Made by a program: the position numbers and the translations under genes | Assembly: GCF_900113225.1 (NCBI RefSeq) | Contig: NZ_FOZE01000001.1 | Coordinates: forward strand, 1,922,001 to 1,986,000 | Reading direction: 5' to 3' | Length of the DNA: 64,000 nucleotides | Source: Mitsuaria sp. PDC51 | GTDB lineage: Bacteria > Pseudomonadota > Gammaproteobacteria > Burkholderiales > Burkholderiaceae_C | Part shown: piece after piece, positions 44,368-53,390 of the stretch | How the letters are laid out: the number at the start of each line of letters is the position of its first letter | Position numbering within the stretch: position 1 is the first letter of the stretch | Notes under the pieces: generated by a model | Databases searched by the model: none | What the model saw: only the letters and a program-made list of their open reading frames with translations | What the model was told of the DNA's origin: nothing

Positions 44368-47300
44368 TGAGGCGGCGGGAACGACGAACACGACGGCCGT
44401 GCGCGCCGGCAGCTCGAAGCGACCGGTCGCGCGGTCGAAGCGGGCCTGGCGCGCGCGGGCGTCCGCGCCGGTCGCGTGGACCGGATGCGGCACCAGCGCA
44501 TGGCCCGCCAGCGCGGGCAGTGTCAGCGCATGCGCCGTCTTGTCGACGTTGATCAGGTAGACCAGCTCGTCGAAGTTGGCCCCCGGATAACCGACGCCGT
44601 TCAGCCGCCCGACCAGCACCGTCGCCTCCTGCGCCGACCCGGTGTTCAGGAAGCTGAGCCGCGCCTGGATGTCCGCCGCGGTGCGCAGGCGCAGCAGCGT
44701 CGAGCTCTTGCGGATGCGCAGCAGGTCGCGGAACGCGTCGCGCGTCCAGGCGATGTCGGCGGCACCCGGCTTGATCGTCGCGTCGGCCAGCAGCGGTCGC
44801 GCCAGGGCCCAGTTGTCGGCGTTGTCCCGCGCGGGCGGCAGGCCCACGCCGAAGTGGTTGTCGGCATAGGTCCAGTCCAGCCGGTTGAACCAGTCGCCGC
44901 TGTCGTAGCTGTTGCGGTCCAGCGATTTGCTGCGCAGCGTGTCGCCGCCCGCATGGAAGTACGCCACGCCCTGGCTGAACGCGTTGATCGCGCTGGCCAG
45001 GACCTGCACGCGGGCGCGGTCCTCGCGGCTGGTGCCGGCCGGCAGGCGGAACACGTTGTTGTCGAACAGCGTGAGGTTGTCGTGGTTCTCGACGTAGTTG
45101 ACGACCTCGCCCGGCTCCAGCACCCAGCCGGCGGGAATGCCGCCGACGTCGATCTGCTCGAGTCGCAGGGTCTCGTCCCAGTTCGTCTGCATCTGGAAGC
45201 CGCGGATCGAGCCCGCCATCGACGCGCGGATCCGGTCGGCCTGCCACATCAGCTCGCCGCGCGTCTGGCCGGCGTTCCAGCCGTTGCTGTCATAGAAGAA
45301 GCCGTTCACGTAGCCCTGGTTGGCCCGCAGCGCCGCGCCCGAATCGCAGCAACCGCCGCCGCGCACCGCGTCGCGGATCAGCGGATTGAAGCTGCCGATG
45401 CCCGAGCCGTTCAGCGACAGCATCTCCGCCTGCACGAAGCGCGCGCCGTTGGCGACCTCGCCGAAATTCCAGCCCTCGCCGACGATCTGCACCTCGCGTC
45501 CGGCCGCCTGCGCCACGCGGGCCTTGAGCGTCTCCATGACCGCGCGCGGATGGTGGCCCATGATGTCGAAACGCAGCGAGCTGATGCGGTAGTCGCGCGC
45601 CCAGATGACCGCCGAGTCGATCATGAGCTTGCCCATCATGAGGTTCTCGGACGCGGTGTTCTCGCAGCAGGTCGAGCGCTCGATGCCGCCGCTGGCGTTG
45701 TAGCGGAAGTAGTAGTTCGGCACGACCTTGTCGAGCACCGAGGTGGCGCTCTGGCCCGACGAGGTCGTGTGGTTGTAGACCAGGTCCATGCCCACCCGCA
45801 GGCCCGCCGCGTTGAGCGCCTGCACCATGCGGCGGAACTCGACCACCCGCGCCACCGGATCGCTCGCGTTGCTCGAGTAGCTGCCCTCGGGCGTCGAGAA
45901 ATGCTGCGGGTCGTAGCCCCAGTTGAAGCAGTCGGCGGCGGCCGAGGCGGCCACGGCGGCCTGCTGGGTCTCGCCGTCGGGCGCACCGGTGGGCGAGGGC
46001 GTCACGCAGCCTTTCTCGTTGACGGTGGCGAAGTCGAATGCCGGCAGCAGGTGCACGTCGGTCAGCCCCGCCGCGGCCAGCGCCGCCAGATGCCGCATGC
46101 CGTTGGAGCCGCTCTCGGCGAAGGCCAGGTACTTGCCGCGCCGCGCCGCGGGCACGGTCGCGTCGTTGATGGAGAAGTCGCGCACGTGCAGCTCGTAGAT
46201 GCTCAGGTCCGACGGCGCGTTCACCGTCGCCGGCGGCGCGCCGGCGTCCCAGCCGGGCGGCTTGGTGGCGCCGGCGTCGAGGTCCATCACCACGCTCTGC
46301 TGCCCGCCCAGCGTCACGCCCCGCGAGTAGGGATCGGCCACCAGCTGGCGCACCAGTCCCACGCCCTTGACGAACACCTGCACTTGGTAGCGATAGGTCG
46401 CCCCGTGCAGGCTGCCGGGCTTGCTCAGGTGCCAGACGCCGGTCGCGGCATCGCGGGTCATGGACTCCGTCGTCGTGCGGGTCAGCGAGGAGGCGCCGAT
46501 CGGTGTGGTCAGCACCAGCTGGACGTTCTGCGCGGTCGGGGCCCAGACCTTGAAGCTGGTGCTGCCCCTGGCCACGACGGCGCCCAGGTCCGGCACCTCG
46601 TCCGCGGCCGCATAGAGGTCGTCGAGCGCGCCGGCGATCTGGGCGGTCGTCGCGTTCAGCACCCGGCCGTCGGCGTCGACCTGCGCCAGCACCAGTTGCT
46701 GCTGATGCAGGGCGGGCAGGCGCGCGATGTCGTCCGGGCGCACCGCGAAGACCCCGCCGCTGGTCACGTACTTGAAGCGCCGGGCCGCGGCCTCCGGCAC
46801 GGTGCCGGTGAAGGCGTCCAGCGTGATGAAGCCGTCGGCGCCCGTCACCGCCGCGCCGGCGGCCACGGCGATCTGGCCGGTGGCCGAGTGGTACAGCCGC
46901 ACGCCGCCGCTGGCGCTGATGCGGGGCCACTTGACCAGCGTCTTGTTGAGCCACACCGCGCGCGCATCGGTGCTGGACACCTGGCGCAGGTCCGGCGGTG
47001 CGGTGTGGACGGTGGCGTCGCCCTCGACCAGCCAGATCTGACCGACGCGGTTCTGCACCGTCAGCGCGCCGAACTCGACGCGCAGGTTGTTGTCGCGGCC
47101 GTCCTTGTCGTTCTCGTTGGGCGGCATGCCGTGGATGATGAATTCCAGCCCCTTGCGGCTGGCGTCGTCCCGCGGATTGAGCACCGGCAGGTCGAAGACC
47201 ACCTCGTCGCTGCCCACCGCATGGCCCGGCATCGCGCTGAACGGCACTGGCTGGTTCCAGCGGTCGATGGTGACGCCGGACGGCAGGGCGGCCGTGTCCA

Positions 47301-47952
47301 GGCCGCTGCCGTTCCACAGGTGCAGGCCCCAGGCCGCGTAGTGGGCATCGAAGTGCTTGTAATGGACGCGCACCGTCGTGAGGTCGGGCGCCGGCTGGCC
47401 CAGCGGGTTGCTGGTGTAGGTCGTGCCGTCGCCCTGCAGGCGCCAGACTTCGTTGGCCCCGGCTTGCAGGACCAGGGACTGGTCGGCGCCGCCGTTGTCC
47501 TTCTCGTCGCCCTTGTGGAAGAGGAAGCCGACGGTGCCGCTGCCGGCCGCGAGCGGCACGTCGTAGTACACGCCGAAGTCGTCGCTCCCGCTGGCGTTCC
47601 AGCCTTCGTTCCAGTTGGGACTGCGGGCCGCGTTCCAGGTGTGGATCTGCCAGCCGGCGGCGTTGCCATCGGCGCGGCGGTAGTGGACGCGCAGCGAGGT
47701 GGCCGGCGCGTCCGGCGAGGCGACCGCGGCGGCGCGTGCGCGGCTGGCGCCGCCGCCGGCGGCGGGATCGGGAACGGCGGCGAGCACGGTGACGCCGAGA
47801 TCGCTCGCAGCCGAAGCGGCTGCGCCCGCTGACTGGGCGCGGGGAGTGTCGGCCTCGCCGCTGCCGCCACCACACGCGCTGAGCAACCCGCTCAGGGCGA
47901 CCGCCCAGGTGCCCAGCACCGCTCGCCAACCCGCCCCAGTTCCGATGCGCAT
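44359..47952 (-). CDS. Secreted pullulanase-type alpha-glucan debranching enzyme
   Basis: Lipoprotein of 1197 aa; the lipobox is LLSACGG near residue 27. After a disordered stretch come two CBM41-like starch-binding domains (about residues 85-170 and 190-305), a pullulanase N2-type region, a CBM48 domain (about 460-570) and a GH13 barrel (about 600-1010). Catalytic blocks: GMDLVYNHT, SLRFDIMGHH (nucleophile Asp), QIVGEGWN (acid/base Glu), VNYVENHDN. It should hydrolyse alpha-1,6 bonds of pullulan or starch at the cell surface. AAGG precedes ATG 47952. Two CC pairs (STCCEN, GGCCDS) may form disulfides. Confidence 0.9.
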   Translation of the reverse strand: MRIGTGAGWRAVLGTWAVALSGLLSACGGGSGEADTPRAQSAGAAASAASDLGVTVLAAVPDPAAGGGASRARAAAVASPDAPATSLRVHYRRADGNAAGWQIHTWNAARSPNWNEGWNASGSDDFGVYYDVPLAAGSGTVGFLFHKGDEKDNGGADQSLVLQAGANEVWRLQGDGTTYTSNPLGQPAPDLTTVRVHYKHFDAHYAAWGLHLWNGSGLDTAALPSGVTIDRWNQPVPFSAMPGHAVGSDEVVFDLPVLNPRDDASRKGLEFIIHGMPPNENDKDGRDNNLRVEFGALTVQNRVGQIWLVEGDATVHTAPPDLRQVSSTDARAVWLNKTLVKWPRISASGGVRLYHSATGQIAVAAGAAVTGADGFITLDAFTGTVPEAAARRFKYVTSGGVFAVRPDDIARLPALHQQQLVLAQVDADGRVLNATTAQIAGALDDLYAAADEVPDLGAVVARGSTSFKVWAPTAQNVQLVLTTPIGASSLTRTTTESMTRDAATGVWHLSKPGSLHGATYRYQVQVFVKGVGLVRQLVADPYSRGVTLGGQQSVVMDLDAGATKPPGWDAGAPPATVNAPSDLSIYELHVRDFSINDATVPAARRGKYLAFAESGSNGMRHLAALAAAGLTDVHLLPAFDFATVNEKGCVTPSPTGAPDGETQQAAVAASAAADCFNWGYDPQHFSTPEGSYSSNASDPVARVVEFRRMVQALNAAGLRVGMDLVYNHTTSSGQSATSVLDKVVPNYYFRYNASGGIERSTCCENTASENLMMGKLMIDSAVIWARDYRISSLRFDIMGHHPRAVMETLKARVAQAAGREVQIVGEGWNFGEVANGARFVQAEMLSLNGSGIGSFNPLIRDAVRGGGCCDSGAALRANQGYVNGFFYDSNGWNAGQTRGELMWQADRIRASMAGSIRGFQMQTNWDETLRLEQIDVGGIPAGWVLEPGEVVNYVENHDNLTLFDNNVFRLPAGTSREDRARVQVLASAINAFSQGVAYFHAGGDTLRSKSLDRNSYDSGDWFNRLDWTYADNHFGVGLPPARDNADNWALARPLLADATIKPGAADIAWTRDAFRDLLRIRKSSTLLRLRTAADIQARLSFLNTGSAQEATVLVGRLNGVGYPGANFDELVYLINVDKTAHALTLPALAGHALVPHPVHATGADARARQARFDRATGRFELPARTAVVFVVPAASTR

Positions 47953-47985
47953 CGCCTTGTCCCTTCAAGAGGTCGGCGGATGCTA

Positions 47986-48000
47986 GTGAAGTAAAACTAC
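47986..48000. promoter_or_regulatory. HexR-like site, proximal to the pullulanase gene
   Basis: GTGAAGTAAAACTAC; its complement, read with the neighbouring base, matches the published HexR consensus TGTARTWWWAYTACA at 13 of 15 positions. It lies 34 bp upstream of the pullulanase ATG, where a repressor would block transcription. Confidence 0.45.
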
Positions 48001-48105
48001 GTCACTGAATAGTGAAACCCCGAAGTTCCGCTACATGTCCTGGCTGAATGGGACAGCACAAGGGACAGGATCGGCCGGGCCAGGTCCAAGTGCCGCGCGG
48101 CGGTC

Positions 48106-48120
48106 GTAGTTTTATTTCAC
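48106..48120. promoter_or_regulatory. HexR-like site, distal copy
   Basis: GTAGTTTTATTTCAC is the reverse complement of the proximal site except for one base. The two sites are in inverted orientation about 105 bp apart, suiting co-operative binding or looping. A sugar-phosphate regulator such as HexR is a plausible binder. Confidence 0.45.
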
Positions 48121-48284
48121 CGCCGCGTATGGGCCAGGCGTGCCGTTGTCGACCGCCCACGCTGGCGCAGCGAATTCGACACGAACTCGCAGCCGGGCGC
48201 CCCGAGCCCTTGTTGAGCCGCGTCAAGGCGCATCGGCGCTCGAGCCGCCACCATCCGGGCTTTCGTTTTTTCCGGAACCCCACC

Positions 48285-49490
48285 ATGACCATGGCTTCGC
48301 TCCTCGACCGCGTCCGCGCCGCCGGATTGCGCCCCTTGCGCCTCGCCGGCCGCGACCTGCTGCCCATCGTTCAAGGAGGCATGGGGGTGGGGGTTTCGGC
48401 GCACCGGCTGGCCGGCAGCGTCGCGGGGCAGGGCGCCTGGGGCACGATCGCGTCGGTGGACTTGCGGCGTCATCACCCCGACCTCATGGCGCGCAGCGAG
48501 TCGATGCGCGACGGCGACGAGAAGAAGGCCGTGATCGAACAGGCCAACCAGGAGGCGCTGGCGCGCGAGATCGGGGCGGCTCGCCGGCTCTGCGAAGGGC
48601 GCGGCCTGCTGGCGGTCAATGTGATGCGCGCGGTGAGCGACTACGCGTCTTCGGTGCGGACGGCGCTCGAATCCGGCATCGACGCCTTGGTGGTGGGCGC
48701 GGGGCTGCCGCTGGATCTGCCCGAGCTCGCGCAGGACCATCCGCGCACCGCCCTGGTCCCCATCCTGTCCGAGGCCCGCGGCGTGACGCTGCTGTGGAAG
48801 AAATGGGAGCGCCGGCAGCGGCTGCCGGCGGCCGTGGTCATCGAGCATCCCGGCCATGCGGGTGGGCACCTCGGCGCGGCGCGGGTCGCGGACCTCGGCG
48901 ATGGCCGTTTCGACTTCGAGACCGTGCTGCCCGCGGTCCGGCGCTTCCTGCGCGATGCGGGCGTCGAGGGCCAGGTGCCGCTGATCGCCGCCGGCGGCGT
49001 GCGGCGTTGCGAGGACATCCAGCGGCTGCAATCGCTGGGCGCCGACGCGGTGCAACTCGGCACGCCCTTCGCCGCGACGCTGGAGTGCGATGCGCATCCG
49101 TCGTTCAAGCGGGTGCTGGCCCAGGCGCGCGAGGAGGACCTTGTCGAGTTCTGCAGCGTCGCGGGCCTGCCCGCGCGGGCGGTGATGACGCCGTGGCTGA
49201 AGAAGTACCTGGGCGCGGAGGCGCGCCTGCAGTCCGTCGCGCAGCGCAAGAAGCGCTGCACCCTGGCCTTCGACTGCCTGAGCCAGTGCGGCCTGCGCGA
49301 TGGCTTGAAGGACTGGGGTCAGTTCTGCATCGACCAGCGGCTGGCCTCGGCGCTGCGCGGCGAGACCGCGAGAGGCCTGTTCTTCCGCGGTCGCGGCGCA
49401 CTGCCGTTCGGCGACCAGATCGCCAGCGTGCGGCAGCTGCTCGAACGCCTGCTGACGCCCGGGGTTCCCCTCGGCACGCCCGCGGCCTGA
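48285..49490 (+). CDS. Nitronate monooxygenase / NPD-family flavin oxidoreductase
   Basis: FMN-dependent TIM-barrel enzyme of 401 aa. Motifs: PIVQGGMGVGVSAHRLAGSV at the N-terminus, HPGHAGGHLG around the catalytic histidine, PLIAAGGVRRCEDIQRL and GADAVQLGTPFAAT for phosphate binding. A C-terminal four-cysteine stretch (KKRCTLAFDCLSQCGL) is typical of a nitronate monooxygenase subgroup. The physiological substrate may be a nitronate or another activated compound. ATG 48285 is preferred; ATG 48291 is six bases later. It converges on nusB across a strong hairpin. Confidence 0.8.
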   Translation: MTMASLLDRVRAAGLRPLRLAGRDLLPIVQGGMGVGVSAHRLAGSVAGQGAWGTIASVDLRRHHPDLMARSESMRDGDEKKAVIEQANQEALAREIGAARRLCEGRGLLAVNVMRAVSDYASSVRTALESGIDALVVGAGLPLDLPELAQDHPRTALVPILSEARGVTLLWKKWERRQRLPAAVVIEHPGHAGGHLGAARVADLGDGRFDFETVLPAVRRFLRDAGVEGQVPLIAAGGVRRCEDIQRLQSLGADAVQLGTPFAATLECDAHPSFKRVLAQAREEDLVEFCSVAGLPARAVMTPWLKKYLGAEARLQSVAQRKKRCTLAFDCLSQCGLRDGLKDWGQFCIDQRLASALRGETARGLFFRGRGALPFGDQIASVRQLLERLLTPGVPLGTPAA

Positions 49491-49507
49491 GACGCCCGGC
49501 AATGACA

Positions 49508-49539
49508 AAGGGCCCGCGGACGGATCGTCCCGGGCCCTT
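49508..49539. terminator. Bidirectional terminator between the NMO-like gene and nusB
   Basis: AAGGGCCCG (49508-49516) pairs perfectly with CGGGCCCTT (49531-49539), and the inner GGAC/GTCC extends the stem. It stands in the 79-bp gap between convergent genes. T-runs are minimal, but stem strength is high. Confidence 0.75.
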
Positions 49540-49569
49540 GCAGCTTCTGGCGCCTGAGGCGCCGCGCGC

Positions 49570-50082
49570 TCAACCGCGGGCGGCCTTCACCTCGACCGGT
49601 CGCAGGTCGATCGCGGCGCGGTCCAGCACGCCGTTGACGTACTTGTGGCCGTCGGTGCCGCCGAAGGACTTCGCCAGCTCGACCGCCTCGTTGATCGCCA
49701 CCTTGTAGGGAATGTCGATGCAGTTCTTCAGCTCGTAGGCGCCGATCATCAGGATCGCGTGCTCGATGGGCGAGAGCTCGGTCGTCTTGCGGTCGGCGTG
49801 GCGGGCGAGCACGGCGTCCAGGTCGGCCGCTTCCTCGATCGCGCCGTGGAAGACCTTGTCGTAATGACCGCGGTCGGCCTTGTCGAAGCCGTCCTGCTCA
49901 CGCGTGTGCGCGTCGATCACGCCGAGGTCTTCGCCGGTGACCAGCCACTGGTAGATGCCTTGCAGCGCATGCTCGCGCGAGCGGCGGCGGGCCGACTTGG
50001 CCGGCGCCTTCCTGGCGGCCGGCTTGCCGCCGTTCTTGGCCGCGGGCTTGCCGGCGGGGGAGGAGGTGTCCTTGGTGTTCAC
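49570..50082 (-). CDS. nusB: Transcription antitermination factor NusB
   Basis: RNA-binding protein of 170 aa that with NusE (S10) binds boxA of rRNA operons. An Ala/Lys/Pro-rich N-terminal extension (about 30 residues, [20 protein letters not shown]) precedes the helical NusB core: [63 protein letters not shown]. The GTG start overlaps the ribH stop (GTGA). The riboflavin-nusB order is conserved in many proteobacteria. Confidence 0.94.
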   Translation of the reverse strand: MNTKDTSSPAGKPAAKNGGKPAARKAPAKSARRRSREHALQGIYQWLVTGEDLGVIDAHTREQDGFDKADRGHYDKVFHGAIEEAADLDAVLARHADRKTTELSPIEHAILMIGAYELKNCIDIPYKVAINEAVELAKSFGGTDGHKYVNGVLDRAAIDLRPVEVKAARG

Positions 50083-50543
50083 TTGAGTTCTTTCAGCAGC
50101 TGCGCCATCTCGACGGCGACGGTTCCGGCATCGCGGCCCTTTTCTTCGGCACGGGCCCAGGCCTGTTCCTCGTTCTCCACCGTCAGGATCGCGTTGGCGA
50201 TCGGCAGGCGGTGGTCGAGCGTCAGGCGCGTCACGCCGGCACCGCTCTCGTTGGCGACCAGTTCGAAGTGGTAGGTCTCGCCGCGGATGATGCAGCCCAG
50301 CGCCACCAGCGCGTCGAAGCGGCCGCTGACGGCCATGGCCTGCAGAGCCACCGGCACCTCGAGCGCGCCGGGCACGGTGACGTGGCGGATGTCGGCGTCC
50401 TGGACGCCGAGCCGGTTCAGTTCAGCCCGGCAGGCCTGGGCCAGCGCGGTCGTCAGTTCGTCGTTGAAGCGCGCCTGGACGATGCCCACGCGCAGGCCGC
50501 GTCCGTCGAGTCGGGTCGACTGACCCTTGTCAGATCCTTGCAT
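50079..50543 (-). CDS. ribH: 6,7-dimethyl-8-ribityllumazine synthase
   Basis: Penultimate enzyme of riboflavin synthesis, 154 aa. Motifs: GIVQARFND for substrate binding, [11 protein letters not shown], and [18 protein letters not shown] with the catalytic histidine. It lies 13 bp after ribBA and overlaps nusB. No FMN riboswitch is seen upstream of the cluster. Confidence 0.95.
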   Translation of the reverse strand: MQGSDKGQSTRLDGRGLRVGIVQARFNDELTTALAQACRAELNRLGVQDADIRHVTVPGALEVPVALQAMAVSGRFDALVALGCIIRGETYHFELVANESGAGVTRLTLDHRLPIANAILTVENEEQAWARAEEKGRDAGTVAVEMAQLLKELK

Positions 50544-50556
50544 GCGGTCCTCGGAT

Positions 50557-51663
50557 TCAGCAGTCGTTGGGGGTGGCCTGGGCGGCCTGGAAACCGGTCA
50601 CTTCCAGCCCGTAGCCAGTCATGCTGGGCATGCGGCGCGGGCTGCCGAGCAGCTTCATCCGATGCACGCCGAGCTCGCGCAGGATCTGCGCGCCGACGCC
50701 GTAGGTGCGCAGGTCCATGGTCTGACGCGGTTCCTCGCCGGTCGCCGGCTGCAGCCGCGCGAGCAGCGCGTCGGCGTCCTCGCCGCAGTTCAGCAGCACC
50801 GCCACGCCCGAGCCTTCGCGCTGGATGGCCGCCAGCGCTTGCGGCAGCGGCCAGCTGTGGCCGCAGCGGCCGGCGTCCAGCAGGTCCATCGCGGAGAAGG
50901 GCTCGTGCACCCGCACCAGGACTTCGTCGTCCTTCTGCCATTGACCCAGCGCCAGCGCCATGTGGACGTTGTTGGAGCGATCGCGGAAGACGTGGCATTC
51001 GAACCGGCCCTCGCGCGTGTCCAGCGGCCGCTGCGCGATGCGCTGCACGATCGATTCGTTGCGGCTGCGGTATTCGATCAGGTCGGCGATGGTGCCGATC
51101 TTCAGGCCGTGCTCCTGGGCGAAGACCTCCAGATCCGGCAGACGGGCCATGGTGCCGTCGTCGTTCATGATCTCGCAGATGACGCCGGCGGGCGTCAGGC
51201 CGGCCATGCGCGACAGGTCGCAGCCCGCCTCGGTATGGCCGGCGCGCATCAGCACGCCGCCGTCCTGGGCCTGCAGCGGGAAGATGTGGCCCGGCTGCAC
51301 CAGGTCGGACGCCACGGCGCCCTTGGCGACCGCGGCCTGCACGGTCCGCGCCCGGTCCGCGGCGGAGATGCCGGTCGTGACGCCGGTGGCGGCCTCGATC
51401 GACACGGTGAAGGCGGTGCCGTGCTTGGTGCCGTTGCGGGTGGCCATCGGCGGAAGCTGCAGCTGCTCGCAGCGCTCGCGGGTCAGCGTCAGGCAGATCA
51501 GCCCGCGGCCGTGCTTGGCCATGAAGTTGATCGCTTCCGGCGTGACGTGGTCGGCGGCGAGGACGAGGTCCCCCTCGTTCTCACGGTCTTCCTCGTCGAC
51601 AAGGATGACCATGCGGCCGGCCGCCAGTTCGGCGACCAGCTCGGGAATCGGTGAAATAGGCAT
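50557..51663 (-). CDS. ribBA: 3,4-dihydroxy-2-butanone-4-phosphate synthase with degenerate RibA domain (RibBX-like)
   Basis: Protein of 368 aa. The N-terminal RibB domain is intact: [22 protein letters not shown], and [17 protein letters not shown]. The C-terminal GTP-cyclohydrolase-II-like domain keeps the fold ([32 protein letters not shown]) but lacks the zinc-binding cysteine cluster and the RQEGRG catalytic loop, reading GRCGHSWPL and [12 protein letters not shown] instead. The C-terminal half is therefore probably non-catalytic, as in RibBX proteins, and a separate RibA is needed. A TACAAT box lies seven bases before the ATG. Confidence 0.9.
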   Translation of the reverse strand: MPISPIPELVAELAAGRMVILVDEEDRENEGDLVLAADHVTPEAINFMAKHGRGLICLTLTRERCEQLQLPPMATRNGTKHGTAFTVSIEAATGVTTGISAADRARTVQAAVAKGAVASDLVQPGHIFPLQAQDGGVLMRAGHTEAGCDLSRMAGLTPAGVICEIMNDDGTMARLPDLEVFAQEHGLKIGTIADLIEYRSRNESIVQRIAQRPLDTREGRFECHVFRDRSNNVHMALALGQWQKDDEVLVRVHEPFSAMDLLDAGRCGHSWPLPQALAAIQREGSGVAVLLNCGEDADALLARLQPATGEEPRQTMDLRTYGVGAQILRELGVHRMKLLGSPRRMPSMTGYGLEVTGFQAAQATPNDC

Positions 51664-51670
51664 GGGCGCG

Positions 51671-51676
51671 ATTGTA
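51671..51676 (-). promoter_or_regulatory. -10-like box seven bases before ribBA
   Basis: On the minus strand TACAAT (51676-51671) is followed by seven bases and the ribBA ATG at 51663. There is no room for a ribosome binding site, so the transcript would be leaderless. The gap to ribD is only 50 bp, so this is probably an internal promoter. Confidence 0.45.
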
Positions 51677-51713
51677 GGCGGGGCGGGCCTGGCGGGCCGG
51701 AGGAGGGCTGGGT

Positions 51714-52877
51714 CTAGGCGCTCGTGGCCGGTCTCAGGCGCAGGCGCAGGTCGCCGCCGACCGCCAGGCTCTCGACCAGGCGGAAGCGGGGGGCCTGGGC
51801 GAGTGCCGTCAGCCCGCCCAGGTCGACCATGCCCCGGCCCTCGCCGAGCAGCGTCGGCGCCAGGTACACCAGCAGTTCGTCGACCAGCCCGGTGCGCAGC
51901 AGCGAGCCGTTGAGCTTGTAGCCGGCCTCGATGTGAAGCTCGTTGACCTGCCGGCGGCCCAGGTCGTGGATCGCCGCGGCCAGGTCCACCTTGCCCCGCG
52001 CCGGATCGGCCAGGCCGACCAGTTCCGCGCCGAGGCCCGCAAGCACCGCGCCCCGTTCGCCGGCCTGCGCCAGCGCGTGATAAACGAGCAGCCCGCCGGG
52101 CGGCGCCAGGAGGCGGGCGGACGGCGAGAGCTCCAGCCGCGAGTCGATCAGCACCCGCTGCGGCTGCCGGGCGGTCTCCACGTCGCGGACGTCCAGGCGC
52201 GGATCATCCTCGCGGGCGGTGCCGATGCCGGTCAGCACCGCCCCGGCGCGACGGCGCCAGGCATGGCCGTCCTTGCGGGCCTCGGGGCCGGTGATCCATT
52301 GGCTGACGCCATTGGACAGTGCCGTGCGGCCATCCAGCGACGCGGCGATCTTCATTCGCACGAACGGGCGGCCGTGGCGCATGCGGGTCAGGAAACCGAT
52401 GTTGAGCTCGTGCGCCTCGACCGCGGCCGGATGGTCCGTCGCGAGCACGTCCGTGACGATGCCGGCGGCGCGCATCCGCGCCAGGCCCTGGCCGGCGACC
52501 AGCGGATTGGGATCGTCCAGCGCGACGACGACCCGGCCTACCCCGGCCGCGATCAGCGCGTCGCAGCAGGGCGGGGTGCGACCGTGGTGGGCGCAAGGCT
52601 CGAGCGTCACATACGCGGTGGCGCCGCGCGGATCGTGACCACGGGCCTGCGCGTCTCGCAGCGCCATGACCTCGGCATGGGCCTGGCCCGCCGCCTGCGT
52701 GTGCCCTTGTCCGAGCACCCGATCCTGCGCGTCCACGAGCACGCAGCCCACGCGGGGATTGGGATCGCTGAGGCCGACGGCGCCCTGCGCCAGTCGCACC
52801 GCCTCGGTCATCCAGCGGCTGTCCCGGGTGTCGGCATGGAAAGGGGGCGGGGATGAGGCGGGGCGGGGCGCTTGCAT
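51714..52877 (-). CDS. ribD: Riboflavin biosynthesis deaminase/reductase RibD
   Basis: Bifunctional enzyme of 387 aa. The N-terminal cytidine-deaminase-like domain has the zinc motif AHAEVMAL and EPCAHHGRTPPCCDALI; the C-terminal reductase domain has MKIAASLDGRTAL, SQWITGPEA and the NADPH region. ATG 52877 gives a normal N-terminus after a Pro-rich stretch and is preceded by TAGACT at seven bases. The reading frame is also open upstream through the pilV-like gene without a stop. The riboflavin synthase gene, which in many relatives lies between ribD and ribBA, is absent here. Confidence 0.92.
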   Translation of the reverse strand: MQAPRPASSPPPFHADTRDSRWMTEAVRLAQGAVGLSDPNPRVGCVLVDAQDRVLGQGHTQAAGQAHAEVMALRDAQARGHDPRGATAYVTLEPCAHHGRTPPCCDALIAAGVGRVVVALDDPNPLVAGQGLARMRAAGIVTDVLATDHPAAVEAHELNIGFLTRMRHGRPFVRMKIAASLDGRTALSNGVSQWITGPEARKDGHAWRRRAGAVLTGIGTAREDDPRLDVRDVETARQPQRVLIDSRLELSPSARLLAPPGGLLVYHALAQAGERGAVLAGLGAELVGLADPARGKVDLAAAIHDLGRRQVNELHIEAGYKLNGSLLRTGLVDELLVYLAPTLLGEGRGMVDLGGLTALAQAPRFRLVESLAVGGDLRLRLRPATSA

Positions 52878-53390
52878 GGCGCGCAGTCTAGCGGCGACCT
52901 TGGGCGGCAGCAGAAGCAGGCCCGAGAGGGCGGGATCCTCCGCCGGCAGCAGGCTGTCCAGCGTGAGCGACCGCGGCCTGCCGGCGCGATCGGTCCAGTG
53001 GACCCGGAGGTGGACCGCGCGCAGTGGCGGGACGTCGGCCATGAAACCGTCCGCCGGACCGTCCGCCGGAAGGCTGCCGGGCGGCATCGGCTCATGCCAG
53101 GGCGCGGACTGCGCGTCGAGCTTGAACTCGGTGGCCGGGCCCTCCCAGGTCAGCGAGGGGGCCGGGCCGTCGGGCCGCCATCGCCAGCGCTCGAGTTCGT
53201 TGCGCGCCAGGCGCAGCGCCTGCTCCTGGTGCCGGATGTCGTCGACAACGAGTCGCAGACGGACCTGGAGCGCCATGAGCGCTGCCGTGCCGATCGCGAG
53301 CAAGGCCAGCGCGATCAAGGCTTCCACCAGGGTGAAGCCCCGGCGACGACGCCGACCGTCATGCGGGAAAGGGGCGCGGGCGTCGGTCAT
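52878..53390 (-). CDS. pilV: PilV-like minor pilin, reading in frame into ribD
   Basis: Type IV prepilin-like protein. The class III signal is RRRRRGFTLVEALIALALLA, followed by a helix and a beta-rich head (about 171 codons before the ribD start). There is no stop codon: the frame continues into RibD, giving a possible 558-aa fusion from ATG 53390. Upstream its start overlaps the pilX stop (ATGA). Either the pilin ends as a fusion with RibD, or its stop was lost and RibD is made from its own promoter; a sequencing error cannot be excluded. Confidence 0.7.
52885..52890 (-). promoter_or_regulatory. -10-like box of ribD inside the pilV-like frame
   Basis: On the minus strand TAGACT (52890-52885) is followed by seven bases and ATG 52877. 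It has the same leaderless geometry as ribBA and pcp. This favours independent expression of RibD from the pilin gene end. Confidence 0.4.

Larger units (their letters stand above)
47953..48284. other. Divergent regulatory gap between the pullulanase and NMO-like genes
   Basis: 332 bp without a gene. It is more AT-rich than its surroundings in two places, each a HexR-like site (47986-48000 and 48106-48120, listed separately). Between them are a short CACT/AGTG stem around 48004-48015 and a TGTCC/GGACA inverted repeat near 48034-48054. Promoters for both directions must lie here, but no strong -35/-10 pair is recognisable. Confidence 0.5.

Noticed and set aside
44476-47832. An 1118-codon plus-strand frame opposite the pullulanase gene
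   Set aside because: Arg/Val/His-rich composition without motifs; the pullulanase is complete on the other strand.
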